From the NCBI RefSeq assembly GCF_000800015.1, contig NZ_JUGR01000001.1, forward strand, positions 1,736,001 through 1,800,000: a stretch of DNA of 64,000 bases, written 5' to 3'. Positions 10,001 through 17,311 of the stretch are shown piece after piece. The DNA comes from Terriglobus sp. TAA 43. GTDB lineage: Bacteria; Acidobacteriota; Terriglobia; Terriglobales; Acidobacteriaceae. The notes below the pieces were generated by a model. It ran no database searches, was not told where the DNA came from, and saw only the letters and a program-made list of their open reading frames with translations. The position numbers were made by a program, and so were the translations under genes. Numbering within the stretch: the first letter of the stretch is position 1; each line of letters opens with the position of its first letter.

Positions 10001-10922
10001 GGCGCGAGATGCTGCCGTCGTCGTTACGAACGTCTTCCCAGTACTCGTCAAACCCGATGTATTCATCGCCAACGAAGCCTTCTTTGCCGCCGTATTCCAC
10101 TGGCCCATGATGGCGCACGTTGTGGCCCGCAGGATGAAACTGCATCCAGATGGCCACCTCTTCTTCGCGCAACGTATCAATGGCAAGGAGGGTACGCGAG
10201 AGCGCTGGACCAAGCACCTCCGGCCAGTGTTGCCGAATGAAATCAAGCTGTCCGCTGAGAGAATCGGGTGATGCTTCGAAGGGTGCCCGCAACGCCTTCA
10301 ACAACGTCTTCGCCTCTGCTGAGAACTCCGGACGCGTTTCGAAATAGGCATCTGCGTCCTTCTGCATCTCGCGGTAGGCGGGCAGTGTATTGCGCAGAGT
10401 CGTATCGTCAAACAGCATTCGGAAAGGCTTGTACGCCGGGTTCTGATTTGCCAGCCACAGCAACAACAACTCTTCCAACGCGGCTTCGCGATGCGGCATG
10501 CCGTCAGTCGATCCTGCGAGCCATTGCTTCGCAGTCAGCTTGCCGTTATAGATCGCAACGTTCGGGAAACGCTCCGTGAACGAGAGCAGAAGTGCGTCTA
10601 CGTTCTCTGCGCCCACGCGCTCGCCGAACCAGCGCAGTGCATCCTTCAATACATCGGGATCCTGCTGCTTGCGATAGTGCTCTATGACGGCGTGACTCAG
10701 TTCGTCGATGAGACCCATGGCAAACAACTGGCCTGCATGGATCACGGCATTCGGGTCTTCTTGCGCCGTGGGACCGCCCATGGCCACGCGCGCATCATTC
10801 ATCTGCTGAGCGAGGTGACGGCTGGCCGCTACGTTCGCAAAGATGACATTACCCGTGTAAGAGAACAGCAGATCGCGCAACTGAAATCGGTCGCGAAAGA
10901 CACGGGCAATATGGAACTCCAT
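7044..10922 (-). CDS. Very large alpha-amylase-family (GH13) protein
   Basis: About 1,292 residues. The N-terminal 290 or so residues are helical and unassigned. A GH13 catalytic core follows (about 290-830): Glu/Leu-rich entry strand, substrate loop with DMVPNHMG (about 440), nucleophile strand IIRFDAAMV (Asp about 569), general acid LLLAEAFW (Glu about 633) and MSNPDEK (Asp about 696) in place of the usual NHD. A helical C-terminal region then runs to about 1,170, followed by a low-complexity Thr/Lys/Ala/Glu tail of about 120 residues. The ATG at 10922 is preferred over the upstream GTG because GAGG sits 6 nt before it. The likely role is alpha-glucan hydrolysis or transglycosylation, probably cytoplasmic as no signal peptide is seen. 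The subfamily is not clear. Confidence 0.8.
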   Translation of the reverse strand: MEFHIARVFRDRFQLRDLLFSYTGNVIFANVAASRHLAQQMNDARVAMGGPTAQEDPNAVIHAGQLFAMGLIDELSHAVIEHYRKQQDPDVLKDALRWFGERVGAENVDALLLSFTERFPNVAIYNGKLTAKQWLAGSTDGMPHREAALEELLLLWLANQNPAYKPFRMLFDDTTLRNTLPAYREMQKDADAYFETRPEFSAEAKTLLKALRAPFEASPDSLSGQLDFIRQHWPEVLGPALSRTLLAIDTLREEEVAIWMQFHPAGHNVRHHGPVEYGGKEGFVGDEYIGFDEYWEDVRNDDGSISRRRRTRDQRYASDYQAPLNEYEAFSVDDAWMPNVVLMAKSTYVWLEQLSKKYQRHIYRLDQIPVEELKLLRDRGLTALWLIGLWERSRASQTIKRLRGQADAVASAYSLMDYHIAEDLGGDEAYQKLRDLGATVGLRLASDMVPNHMGLDSNWVIEHPEWFLRRGESPYPNYRFEGPDLSTDSRVEIKIEDHYYDQTDAAVVYRMRWRDDSNRTEFIYHGNDGTTFAWNDTAQLDYSQHAVREHVIQVILEVARRFPIIRFDAAMVLAKRHVQRLWFPLPGVGGSIPSRAENALTQEQFDALMPHEFWREVVDRVQQEVPGTLLLAEAFWLLEGYFVRTLGMHRVYNSAFMVMLRDEENAKYRSYLKKTIEFDPDIMKRYVNFMSNPDEKTAIEQFGTGDKYFGVATMMATIPGLPMFAHGQIEGYTEKYGMEYKTAKYDEWPNDELVARHKREVAPLLANRALFAESENFVFFDFWTEHGTVDENVFAYSNRRGDERAFIIYNNAYGSTRGTVHLSAASMNKWTGQLWQRPIADALAVPRGNEFFIAWRDVSSGLEYIRRSNDLVHGGLSMDLRGYQYAVLLHWRELRATAEQPWDQLCDGLHGAGVHNLDEALTHLRLRPFSEALRHAVSHDAVRLIAPKGEHPYAETEAARKWGEHTRDIFHRWAELETPSSPVATDDRYVSTATALGASALQAVALAKTAHALPPRMAMEVHPEALWTPLLTVAVLRALPSESKDIVDDLGLRSALAEIFSEVGVLGEDSWRAAARVRLALMQPKFDDVAFWNEGDVQWLAAVNEHEGARYINHEALEQLLQWLTLTAALQPAGAAEKKVPLAEILTAAESVDYCYDDLVKLLTDKSSVTKAEKSSVKQPAQVKDVVIEEIMDVVIEEITTMPEKTEAREVLTKSAAVKEAPTKPSTVTSSAKTLETNAVITQNGDTLKAHAADGHPTVDTASIPDKSEAGKTAAETPTTKNVPGKKSTPAL
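7329..7376. repeat. Short tandem duplication in the GH13 tail
   Basis: Two adjacent copies of a unit of about 24 bp (core CTCTTCGATAACAACATCC) encode the duplicated peptide VVIEEI in the low-complexity C-terminal tail. It is in frame, so the reading frame is preserved; this suggests recent slippage-type expansion of a disordered tail. Confidence 0.6.
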
Positions 10923-11255
10923 GAACACCTCAGGACCTCAAGAATCAGGCAGCGAATGGGACGGGCACAGAGCCCACGGCATGAGCTTACTCTCTGCGCA
11001 TACGAAGTATTGCGGATAGGCAAACAGAAGCGTCTTGAGACTAAGATGCACGGTCCGGGCGGGGCTTTGCTTCTGCCGCAATTCCGCATCGTGTGTCTGA
11101 CGCTAGAGTATTCCAGCGGGGCATGGAATCGCGGTTCCATTGCGCCGCCACGGACGATAGACAAGGAATTTTGCGGATATTCATCTGTTGGCAAGAAGGC
11201 GAAAACACCAGGGAGTGTTTGAAACCAGCGGCAAACGCCGGGCGGCGAGAGGGTA
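10923..11255. other. Intergenic region with no gene seen
   Basis: 333 bp between the GH13 gene and the tRNA, both on the minus strand. I find no convincing coding potential or strong dyad. It presumably holds the GH13 promoter. A plus-strand open frame that runs through it into the tRNA ends in the peptide GPPGFEPGTKGL, the familiar translation of tRNA antisense, and is not a gene. Confidence 0.6.
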
Positions 11256-11331
11256 TGGTGGGCCCACCAGGATTCGAACCTGGAACCAAGGGATTATGAG
11301 TCCCCTGCTCTGACCGTTGAGCTATAGGCCC
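11256..11331 (-). tRNA. ileX: tRNA-Ile2 (CAU anticodon, lysidine type), CCA encoded
   Basis: A complete cloverleaf reads on the minus strand: acceptor GGGCCTA pairing with TGGGCCC, D-arm GCTC..GAGC, anticodon stem GGGGA/TCCCT enclosing loop CTCATAA (anticodon CAT), T-arm CCAGG-TTCGAAT-CCTGG, discriminator A and an encoded CCA (rc of 11256-11258). The GGACTCATAATCC context is that of tRNA-Ile(CAU), which reads AUA codons after lysidine modification by TilS; it does not look like elongator or initiator Met tRNA. Isotype assignment is from the anticodon-arm resemblance to E. coli ileX. Confidence 0.9.
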
Positions 11332-11413
11332 GTAAGCGTAATTTTAACGGGTTACAGCCTTCGCTGCGGGCAAGTGGAACACTTTCAATGGTTCCACGCG
11401 CCGATCTGCATCC

Positions 11414-11731
11414 CTACGGCACGTCAAAGGTGATCTCGCGGACAATACCATCGCCGGTGGTGCTCCAGATTTCGCGTGTCTGAATGGGCTGTCCGCTGGG
11501 ACGCGCGATGAGCAAGTGGCCCTGCCTCGCCGGGCAACTTACGCCGGACAACGTTCCAGACTCTCCAACACGAATGATGCTGTCCTGGTCCTGCTCAACA
11601 TCGCCGCAGATGATCTCCACGTGTCCGTGAAATCCCGCTGGCACTTCCACGTGAACTTCTCGCGTGCAGCCAATGGAGACAGACACGCAGAGAATCAGCG
11701 ATAGAAGGAGTGGACGGGTTAGCTTGGGCAT
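11414..11731 (-). CDS. Small putative lipoprotein of unknown function
   Basis: 105 residues. A type II signal peptide with lipobox-like VSIGC places the lipidated Cys at residue 22. The mature part of about 84 residues is beta-rich with two further cysteines (EIICGD and SGVSCPA) that may form a disulphide. No family recognised. The tRNA gene lies 82 bp downstream on the same strand. Confidence 0.6.
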   Translation of the reverse strand: MPKLTRPLLLSLILCVSVSIGCTREVHVEVPAGFHGHVEIICGDVEQDQDSIIRVGESGTLSGVSCPARQGHLLIARPSGQPIQTREIWSTTGDGIVREITFDVP

Positions 11732-11800
11732 GGGTTAACAGAGACTGGTACCGCCCAATTCTAACCCGGCCATCCGTGCATTTCTTTGTGCAACGATCGC

Positions 11801-11989
11801 TTACTGTGCGTTCGTACCGGGGGTGGTTCCAGTATCGCCGGGTGCAGAAGGATTAATCTTTCCCGCGTTATTCTCCGGCGTGGTGGAACGGACACCCGTA
11901 TTGCCGGGACCGGCCGTGGCTGGATTATCGCCGCGAGGGCCGCTCGGTTCAGCGTGTGTGGGTTGATTCGCCGGATGTGGGTCTGCCAT
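11801..11989 (-). CDS. 62-residue low-complexity protein
   Basis: Starting at the ATG at 11989, preceded by the strong ribosome-binding site GGAAGGAGTGAAGCC, the product is rich in Pro, Gly, Asn, Thr and Ala and has no hydrophobic core, so it is predicted to be disordered. A longer frame to 12067 exists but adds an unlikely His/Arg-rich stretch. The strong start signal is the main support that it is translated. No function can be assigned. Confidence 0.45.
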   Translation of the reverse strand: MADPHPANQPTHAEPSGPRGDNPATAGPGNTGVRSTTPENNAGKINPSAPGDTGTTPGTNAQ

Positions 11990-12186
11990 GGCTTCACTCC
12001 TTCCCGGCTTAGGACTACAACTGAGCTTTCGAAGATGCCTGTGGTGCCGCGATGACGCATTTCGCACAGCCTTGCAAAATTAATGGGACGATAGAAGACA
12101 AGGACTTGTGTCGCGATGGGCAACACTCGTTCAACGGACACAACAAACGATTACCGTCGCACGGCAAGACCGTGGAGAGATAAAGG

Positions 12187-12744
12187 ATGAGGACTTTGCG
12201 GCCTGCACTGTTTCTGGATCGCGATGGCGTGATCAACGAAGAAGTTCATTATTTGTGGAAGCCAGAGGATTGCCGTCTGGTTCCGGGCATCATTCCACTG
12301 CTGCAAACTGCACAGTCGCTTGGGTTCGTGACCATTGTCATTACGAATCAAGCGGGCATTGGCCGCGGCATGTATAGCGAAGCTGACTTTCACGTCCTGA
12401 TGGAATATATTCAGGCCGAACTTGCTCCGCATGATGCGCGACTGGATGCCATCTACTTCTCACCCTTTCATCCCGAACACGGCGTGGGCGAATACAAGCT
12501 GGATACCGATTGCCGCAAACCCGCACCCGGTATGATTCTGCGCGCTGCGGAAGAACACGGACTGGACATCAGCCGCTCCGTCCTTGTAGGCGATCGCTGC
12601 ACTGACATTGCAGCCGGTACGGCAGCAGGCATCCCGCATCTGTTTCTCTTTGGCAACACAGAGGCAGCGCCATGCGAAGGTTCGTATCGCAAGATCGACT
12701 CGCTGAGCGAAGTCGAAACCACACTGCGCACCCTGTCCGCGTAA
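12187..12744 (+). CDS. gmhB: D-glycero-beta-D-manno-heptose-1,7-bisphosphate 7-phosphatase-like HAD hydrolase
   Basis: 185 residues of the HAD-IIIA class. Motif I is FLDRDGVIN (Asp11, Asp13), motif II is VITNQAGIGRG, the CRKPAPGM segment carries the conserved Lys and motif III/IV is VLVGDRCTDIAAG. These match GmhB, which removes the 7-phosphate in ADP-heptose synthesis for LPS. The zinc loop is degenerate: canonical C-x-H...C-x-C is here SPFHPE...TDC, so at least two Cys ligands are missing. No gmhA or hldE is nearby. The start has GGAGAGATAAAGG just upstream. It is 47 bp before fabG and may be cotranscribed with it. Confidence 0.82.
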   Translation: MRTLRPALFLDRDGVINEEVHYLWKPEDCRLVPGIIPLLQTAQSLGFVTIVITNQAGIGRGMYSEADFHVLMEYIQAELAPHDARLDAIYFSPFHPEHGVGEYKLDTDCRKPAPGMILRAAEEHGLDISRSVLVGDRCTDIAAGTAAGIPHLFLFGNTEAAPCEGSYRKIDSLSEVETTLRTLSA

Positions 12745-12791
12745 GCAACTTCGTATAATCTCACCTGAAAGTTGAGGTTGGAAGAACGAGC

Positions 12792-13541
12792 ATGGCAGCA
12801 AGTCTGGAAGGGCGCGTCGCGCTGGTAACGGGAGCATCGCAGGGCATTGGCAAGGCCATTGCACTTGAACTGGCGAAGGCCGGAGCCACAGTAGCGTTGG
12901 CTGCTCGCAACGAAGCCAAGCTAGCTGAAGTGAAGGCTGAGATTGAAGCCGCCGGCGGCAAGGCCGAAAGCTTTGCACTCGACGTGAACAACGAAGAAGC
13001 CATCAAGGCCACGGCAAAGGACATTGTTGCAAAGCTCGGCGCCGTCCACATCCTGGTGAACAACGCCGGTGTTACGCGCGACACGTTGATGCTGCGCATG
13101 AAGACCAGCGACTGGGACGACGTGCTGGACACCAACCTGAAGGGCGCCTTCCTGCTCACGCAGGCCCTGCTGCAGCCCATGATGAAGGCTCGCTGGGGTC
13201 GTGTCATCAACATCTCCAGCGTTAACGGCGAACTGGGCGCACCGGGACAGGCCAACTACTCCGCATCGAAGGCAGGCTTGATTGGCCTGACAAAGTCCAT
13301 GGCGCGCGAGTTCGCCAGCCGCAATATCACCGTCAACGCCGTCGCTCCGGGCTTCATTGAAACGGATATGACCCACGTGCTGACGGAAGACCAGAAAAAC
13401 GCTATGCTGGGCGCCGTTCCGCTAGGCCGCGCAGGCACGGTAGCTGACATTGCGGCAGCCGTGCGCTTCCTTGCGAGCGATGACGCAGCCTACATCACCG
13501 GGCACACGCTGGACGTGAACGGTGGCCTGTACATGGGATGA
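12792..13541 (+). CDS. fabG: 3-oxoacyl-[acyl-carrier-protein] reductase
   Basis: 249 residues of the classical SDR fold. The cofactor motif TGASQGIG (about 14-21), NNAG (about 90), the catalytic Ser-Tyr-Lys triad in INISSVNG...ANYSASK and the closing DVNGGLYM are all FabG-like, and the length is exactly that of the family. It reduces 3-ketoacyl-ACP with NADPH in fatty acid elongation. The gene overlaps the downstream GNAT gene by four bases (ATGA), implying translational coupling. Other SDR dehydrogenases share this fold, but the C-terminal signature favours FabG. Confidence 0.93.
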   Translation: MAASLEGRVALVTGASQGIGKAIALELAKAGATVALAARNEAKLAEVKAEIEAAGGKAESFALDVNNEEAIKATAKDIVAKLGAVHILVNNAGVTRDTLMLRMKTSDWDDVLDTNLKGAFLLTQALLQPMMKARWGRVINISSVNGELGAPGQANYSASKAGLIGLTKSMAREFASRNITVNAVAPGFIETDMTHVLTEDQKNAMLGAVPLGRAGTVADIAAAVRFLASDDAAYITGHTLDVNGGLYMG

Positions 13542-14053
13542 TCGTCCCCGAAGCAACCTCGATCACCATACGCGCCGCGCGCTGGCCTCAGGACCTGCAC
13601 GCGGCGCAATTGCTTTTGCGCCACTATGGAGAGTTTCTGCTGCACAATCCCGCGGGGCCGGTAAACATCTGCCTCGCGGACTACGAAGAGGAACTCGCGG
13701 CACTGCCAGAGCGTTATCAGGAACCGAAGGCGGTATTGCTGCTCGCGTTCCGTGCAGACGAAGCCGTGGGATGTGTCGCGGTGAAGCAGCGGAAGGACCG
13801 CCCCGGAAGTTGCGAGATGAAACGCCTCTGGACGGAACCGTCCGCCCGTGGCGCAGGGCTAGGACGGAAACTCATCCAGGCGGCCATGGAGTGGTCGCGT
13901 ACTGAAGGCGCCAAGGAATTGCTGCTGGACACGGTTGCAGAAGCCATGCCGGAAGCCGTCATGCTCTACCGTCGCATGGGATTTGTGGAAACGGAACGCC
14001 ACAACGCGAATCCAATCCCTGGACTGCTCTTCATGAAGATGGATTTGCTGTAG
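13538..14053 (+). CDS. GNAT-family N-acetyltransferase
   Basis: 171 residues. The GNAT core is visible: beta-strand VLLLAFRADEAVGCVAV, then EMKRLWTEPSARGAGLGRKLIQAAMEWSR (acetyl-CoA pyrophosphate loop R-G-A-G-L-G) and the C-terminal ALYRRMGF-like LYRRMGFVETE. It most resembles small-molecule or protein N-acetyltransferases of the PhnO/YjaB type. It starts inside the stop of fabG (ATGA overlap), so it is probably translated from the same message. The substrate is unknown. Confidence 0.85.
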   Translation: MIVPEATSITIRAARWPQDLHAAQLLLRHYGEFLLHNPAGPVNICLADYEEELAALPERYQEPKAVLLLAFRADEAVGCVAVKQRKDRPGSCEMKRLWTEPSARGAGLGRKLIQAAMEWSRTEGAKELLLDTVAEAMPEAVMLYRRMGFVETERHNANPIPGLLFMKMDLL

Positions 14054-14255
14054 CCTGTGTGCAAGCCGCCATTGACTGTGGCTCTTCGCAATACGCGAAT
14101 GCCGATTCGCAGATTTGCTTTCGCCGCGCCTTTGCACCGTTTTCGGGGCATTCGACGCTGGTCTCTCCCTTGTCACGAATCCGCGGTGGTTCCAAACCGC
14201 TAAACCATGAACTTTGTTCTTGTCAGCAGTAACCAGCCTCTTTACCTTTTGGTCA

Positions 14256-14669
14256 ATGGCTGACATGCACATCATGATGCCGATACCAATGCCTCCGGCA
14301 AAAGAGGCGGCCCCCGCGGCGATGAACATCGGGACGACGATTCGCGGCTATCGCCTGCAGAAGGGCATGTCGCAAGGCGATATTGAAAAGCGGACAGGGC
14401 TTCTACGGTGTTATCTGTCGCGCGTGGAAAACGGCCATACCGTTCCGTCTCTTGAGACGCTGCAGAAGATCGCCGCGGCGCTGGACGTACCGCTGAGCCA
14501 GTTCTTCGCAGACGATCCGGTCAGCCGAGATGTGGCTGCCATCGCCCTCACTGAAGACGAGATTCGCTTCCTCACGCAGATTCAGCGCTACAGCGCCCAC
14601 CTGTCTGACGGCGACCGCAAGCTGTTGCTGGCCATGGTGCGGAAGTTCGCCCAGACGGCGCTAACCTAA
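14256..14669 (+). CDS. XRE-family helix-turn-helix regulator
   Basis: About 137 residues from ATG 14256; an internal ATG at 14322 (MNIGTTIRGYRLQ) is an alternative and neither start has a strong ribosome-binding site. The HTH (IRGYRLQKGMSQGDIEKRTGLLRCYLSRVENGHTVPS, split here only by description) occupies about residues 25-80 and is followed by LSQFFADD and a helical C-terminal segment. A related layout occurs in small cytosolic repressors. It is monocistronic, ending at a strong bidirectional terminator. No target can be deduced. Confidence 0.8.
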   Translation: MADMHIMMPIPMPPAKEAAPAAMNIGTTIRGYRLQKGMSQGDIEKRTGLLRCYLSRVENGHTVPSLETLQKIAAALDVPLSQFFADDPVSRDVAAIALTEDEIRFLTQIQRYSAHLSDGDRKLLLAMVRKFAQTALT

Positions 14670-14690
14670 ACAAAACTCCTCCAAGAGCAA

Positions 14691-14723
14691 GAAGGGGACG
14701 GCGAAGACGCCGTCCCCTTCTTT
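14691..14723. terminator. Bidirectional terminator between XRE regulator and rhomboid gene
   Basis: A 13-bp perfect GC-rich stem GAAGGGGACGGCG / CGCCGTCCCCTTC with tetraloop AAGA, followed by TTT on the plus strand and preceded by A-rich sequence. It lies between convergent genes ending at 14669 (+) and 14736 (-). Confidence 0.85.
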
Positions 14724-14735
14724 GTTGGCTTGAAG

Positions 14736-15614
14736 TTACTGCAGGTTCGAGAGGAAGTAGCCGTAGAGCGCCAGCGCGAGCAGCGCCCCGGCGAACGTGA
14801 CCTTCTGACGGCTCAGATAAGCCTGACGACCGCTGGTCATGCGTGGAAGCAGCGGGAGACCCAACAGCAATCCGAAAACTAACCCACCAATGTGTGCGAA
14901 GTTATCAATGCGTAAGCCATCCAAATGAACGCTATGCATCAGTGCTCCGGACATGGACCCCACACCGATCAACAGATTCAACACTGCGAAAGAGATCACC
15001 GACCGGCGGATGGCATAGAGATCCTGCAAGGGAATGCCGCGGAAGCCGTCACGCGGCTCTGCCAGCTTTTTATTGGAAAAAAGCACGATCAGAATGCCAG
15101 CAATCCCAAAGACCGCTCCCGAGGCGCCAGCACCTACGACTCCTCCCCGCGCGTTGAAGGTGAGCGAGAGCAGATTGCCGGAGATACCGGTCAGCAGGTA
15201 GACCGAGCAGAGACCGAAGAAGCCCAGCAGCGGCTCGCCGATGACGCCAAGGTTCCACAAGCACCACATGTTGGTAGCAAGATGCAGCGCGCCCACATGC
15301 ACAAACATGGCTGTGACGACACGAAACCATTCGTGATTCAGAAAGACCAGTGGTGCATACGTTGCGCCGAAATGAACGAGAGCATCCGGATCGGGCGAGA
15401 TGGGATCAACGCCGTGAAGAATCATCCAGAGGTACACGACGATGTTGATGCCGAGCAGGAGATACGTCGCCGGGGCTTGCCGAAGGCGCGGCATGCGGCT
15501 GCCCATGGAGCGACGCGCTGCGGCATTCTGCAACGCGGCATCTTCCCGCTGCACATCATCCGCCGGAGGACCGTAGCGGGAGGCGTCAAACTCCGGGGAA
15601 GATTCGATAGACAT
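14736..15614 (-). CDS. Rhomboid intramembrane serine protease
   Basis: 292 residues. A charged cytoplasmic N-terminus (about 1-48) is followed by six or seven transmembrane helices. Rhomboid signatures: HLATNMWCLWNLG (about 111-123), the nucleophile in GASGAVFG (Ser166) and the general base in HIGGLVFGLLLG (His241), forming the Ser-His dyad. Loop L1 carries the WFRVVTAMFVHVG segment typical of the family. The enzyme cleaves single-pass membrane proteins within the bilayer. It lies 35 bp downstream of a small membrane protein gene on the same strand. Confidence 0.9.
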   Translation of the reverse strand: MSIESSPEFDASRYGPPADDVQREDAALQNAAARRSMGSRMPRLRQAPATYLLLGINIVVYLWMILHGVDPISPDPDALVHFGATYAPLVFLNHEWFRVVTAMFVHVGALHLATNMWCLWNLGVIGEPLLGFFGLCSVYLLTGISGNLLSLTFNARGGVVGAGASGAVFGIAGILIVLFSNKKLAEPRDGFRGIPLQDLYAIRRSVISFAVLNLLIGVGSMSGALMHSVHLDGLRIDNFAHIGGLVFGLLLGLPLLPRMTSGRQAYLSRQKVTFAGALLALALYGYFLSNLQ

Positions 15615-15649
15615 CGCAGCGTTCGCGGTGCGGCCTTAGGGGAATAGGT

Positions 15650-16141
15650 TTAGAGCACGCGTTCGCGACGGCGCTGCTGAACACTGTGCGAGATCACACC
15701 GGGTGCCGGTGTCGCGATCGCAACCAGAATCCACATCAGCACGGAGAGGAGCAACCCCGCAACCGCAATGGTCTGCGTGGTAAGCGCAAGCGAAAGGTGG
15801 CGCATGTGGAGTTCAGCAAAGGTCACCTGAGCCCAGGGGCCGCGGTGAATCACCATGGTCGCCAGTAGAAACGCAAACGCTGAAAGCGTGAAAACAGAGA
15901 GCAGAACGACATCGATCGTGCGATGAAGACGCTGACGAGCGCGGCAGTGCCAGCACTGGTGCAGATGATCTTCGTAAACACCACGAACCTCAGGCGAGAC
16001 CGATGAAAGGTCGTACCGCCATCCGGAGAGGATGTCCCCGACAACCTGATCTTCGCAGCCGTCTTCACTGCCCAGCATGGACGCAGCGAATCCGCGTGTG
16101 CGAAGGTCTTGCACGTAGGATTTCGGTTCGGTATTCATCAT
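15650..16141 (-). CDS. Small membrane protein with H-x3-C-x2-C motif (anti-sigma-like)
   Basis: 163 residues. The cytoplasmic N-terminal half contains HLHQCWHCRARQ (about 73-84), matching the H-C-C zinc-binding pattern of zf-HC2/anti-sigma factors, followed by two transmembrane helices (about 90-113 and 127-150) and a basic tail. No sigma-factor gene is adjacent, so an anti-sigma role is only a suggestion. It probably shares a transcript with the downstream rhomboid protease, which could in principle cleave it. Confidence 0.55.
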   Translation of the reverse strand: MMNTEPKSYVQDLRTRGFAASMLGSEDGCEDQVVGDILSGWRYDLSSVSPEVRGVYEDHLHQCWHCRARQRLHRTIDVVLLSVFTLSAFAFLLATMVIHRGPWAQVTFAELHMRHLSLALTTQTIAVAGLLLSVLMWILVAIATPAPGVISHSVQQRRRERVL

Positions 16142-16210
16142 TGATTCATATCCATTCTAGTTGTTCAGACGCAAGGAATCCAGTAGTGATTCAATACTTT
16201 GTCTTACGCT

Positions 16211-17257
16211 TTACATAACCAGAGGTTCCATCGGCGCAGCCTGATCCGCAAGTAAAATTCGATTGCCCAGGAGGCTTGGGTGGTTCCCCACTGCCTGTTC
16301 TGCGGCGAGACGCGCCAATTCCGGCATATTGTTGCTTTCTGAGAGGTGCGCCAGGATGATCGCATGCGCTCCGCCGTCGTAATCGCGCGTGAGAAATTCC
16401 GCCGCGGCGGCATTCGACAGATGTCCCACCCGCGACAACACCCTCTGTTTGACGCTCCACGGATAGGGCCCGTCCCGCAACATCTCCAGGTCGTGGTTCG
16501 ATTCCAGCAGCAGGACGTCGCACTTCTTGAGAGCAAGCTTCACATTCTGCGGCACATAGCCGAGATCCGTCGCAAACCCGAAACGCAGCCCCTCGCCCTC
16601 AAAGACAAATCCGCAGGGATCTGCCGCGTCGTGCGGAATGGTAAAAGGCAGGACATCGATATCGCCGATGCAGAGCCGCTTCCCGGCCTCAAAGTACTCC
16701 ACTGCAGGGAGATACGAGGGATTGTCGCGCACACTGGACTTCGCCTCTGCCGGCAGGTCCTCGCAGAGATCGTCTGCCGCGGCAGCCTGTAAGGCTGCTT
16801 CCGGGTCGGTGGTGGCATCGATGGCATCCACGTCGATGTCCGTGGCGAAAAAGTGATCGTCTGGACGATCCTCCTGCGAGGAAGTGGCTATCTGGTGCGC
16901 TAAAGCCTGTGCTTCCAGCCGCGCTTCCTTCTCCGCGCGCGTCTTCTCCAACCACTGCTTGTAGCCCATGGTGGTGCGTGGGGTCATCTGACGCACCCAG
17001 GCACGATGCGTGGCTTCCGTGAAGTACACGGGAATGTTCAACTTACGCGCCAGAACGGACAAGCCAGCTACATGGTCTGCGTGCTCGTGCGTGATGATGA
17101 CAGCGTTCAGGGCATATGGGTCTTCGCCGACGAGTTTCATCCGGCGCATCAGTTCGCGGCAGGAAAAGCCAGCGTCCACCAAGATGCGCGTCCGCGACGA
17201 CGCAATCACGGCACTGTTGCCTTTAGACCCCGAGGCGAGAACCGTCATACGCATCAT
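16211..17257 (-). CDS. Metallo-beta-lactamase-fold hydrolase, WalJ/YycJ-like, with insertion
   Basis: 348 residues. The fold's metal ligands are visible: HEHADH (57-62), the IPHDAADPCG strand, LLLESNHD and the C-terminal ILAHLSESNN. The N-terminus MRMTVLASGSKGNSAVI is typical of YycJ/WalJ, small cytoplasmic exonuclease-like enzymes of about 265 residues. The extra length is an insertion of about 85 residues (roughly 100-185) that is rich in Asp, Glu and Ala and lies between the first metal strand and the CIGDIDV strand. The start has two consecutive ATGs. It is a single gene between rhomboid-linked genes and the MaoC gene. Confidence 0.83.
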   Translation of the reverse strand: MMRMTVLASGSKGNSAVIASSRTRILVDAGFSCRELMRRMKLVGEDPYALNAVIITHEHADHVAGLSVLARKLNIPVYFTEATHRAWVRQMTPRTTMGYKQWLEKTRAEKEARLEAQALAHQIATSSQEDRPDDHFFATDIDVDAIDATTDPEAALQAAAADDLCEDLPAEAKSSVRDNPSYLPAVEYFEAGKRLCIGDIDVLPFTIPHDAADPCGFVFEGEGLRFGFATDLGYVPQNVKLALKKCDVLLLESNHDLEMLRDGPYPWSVKQRVLSRVGHLSNAAAAEFLTRDYDGGAHAIILAHLSESNNMPELARLAAEQAVGNHPSLLGNRILLADQAAPMEPLVM

Positions 17258-17311
17258 GATTGGTAGTTTACTGGTTCGTAACGTGGATTACGAGGTAGTA
17301 ACTAGGTTGAT

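Noticed and set aside
11093-11299. Open frame on the plus strand ending in GPPGFEPGTKGL
   Set aside because: The C-terminal peptide is the usual translation of the antisense of a tRNA T-arm and acceptor; the frame runs into the tRNA-Ile2 gene, so it is an artefact.
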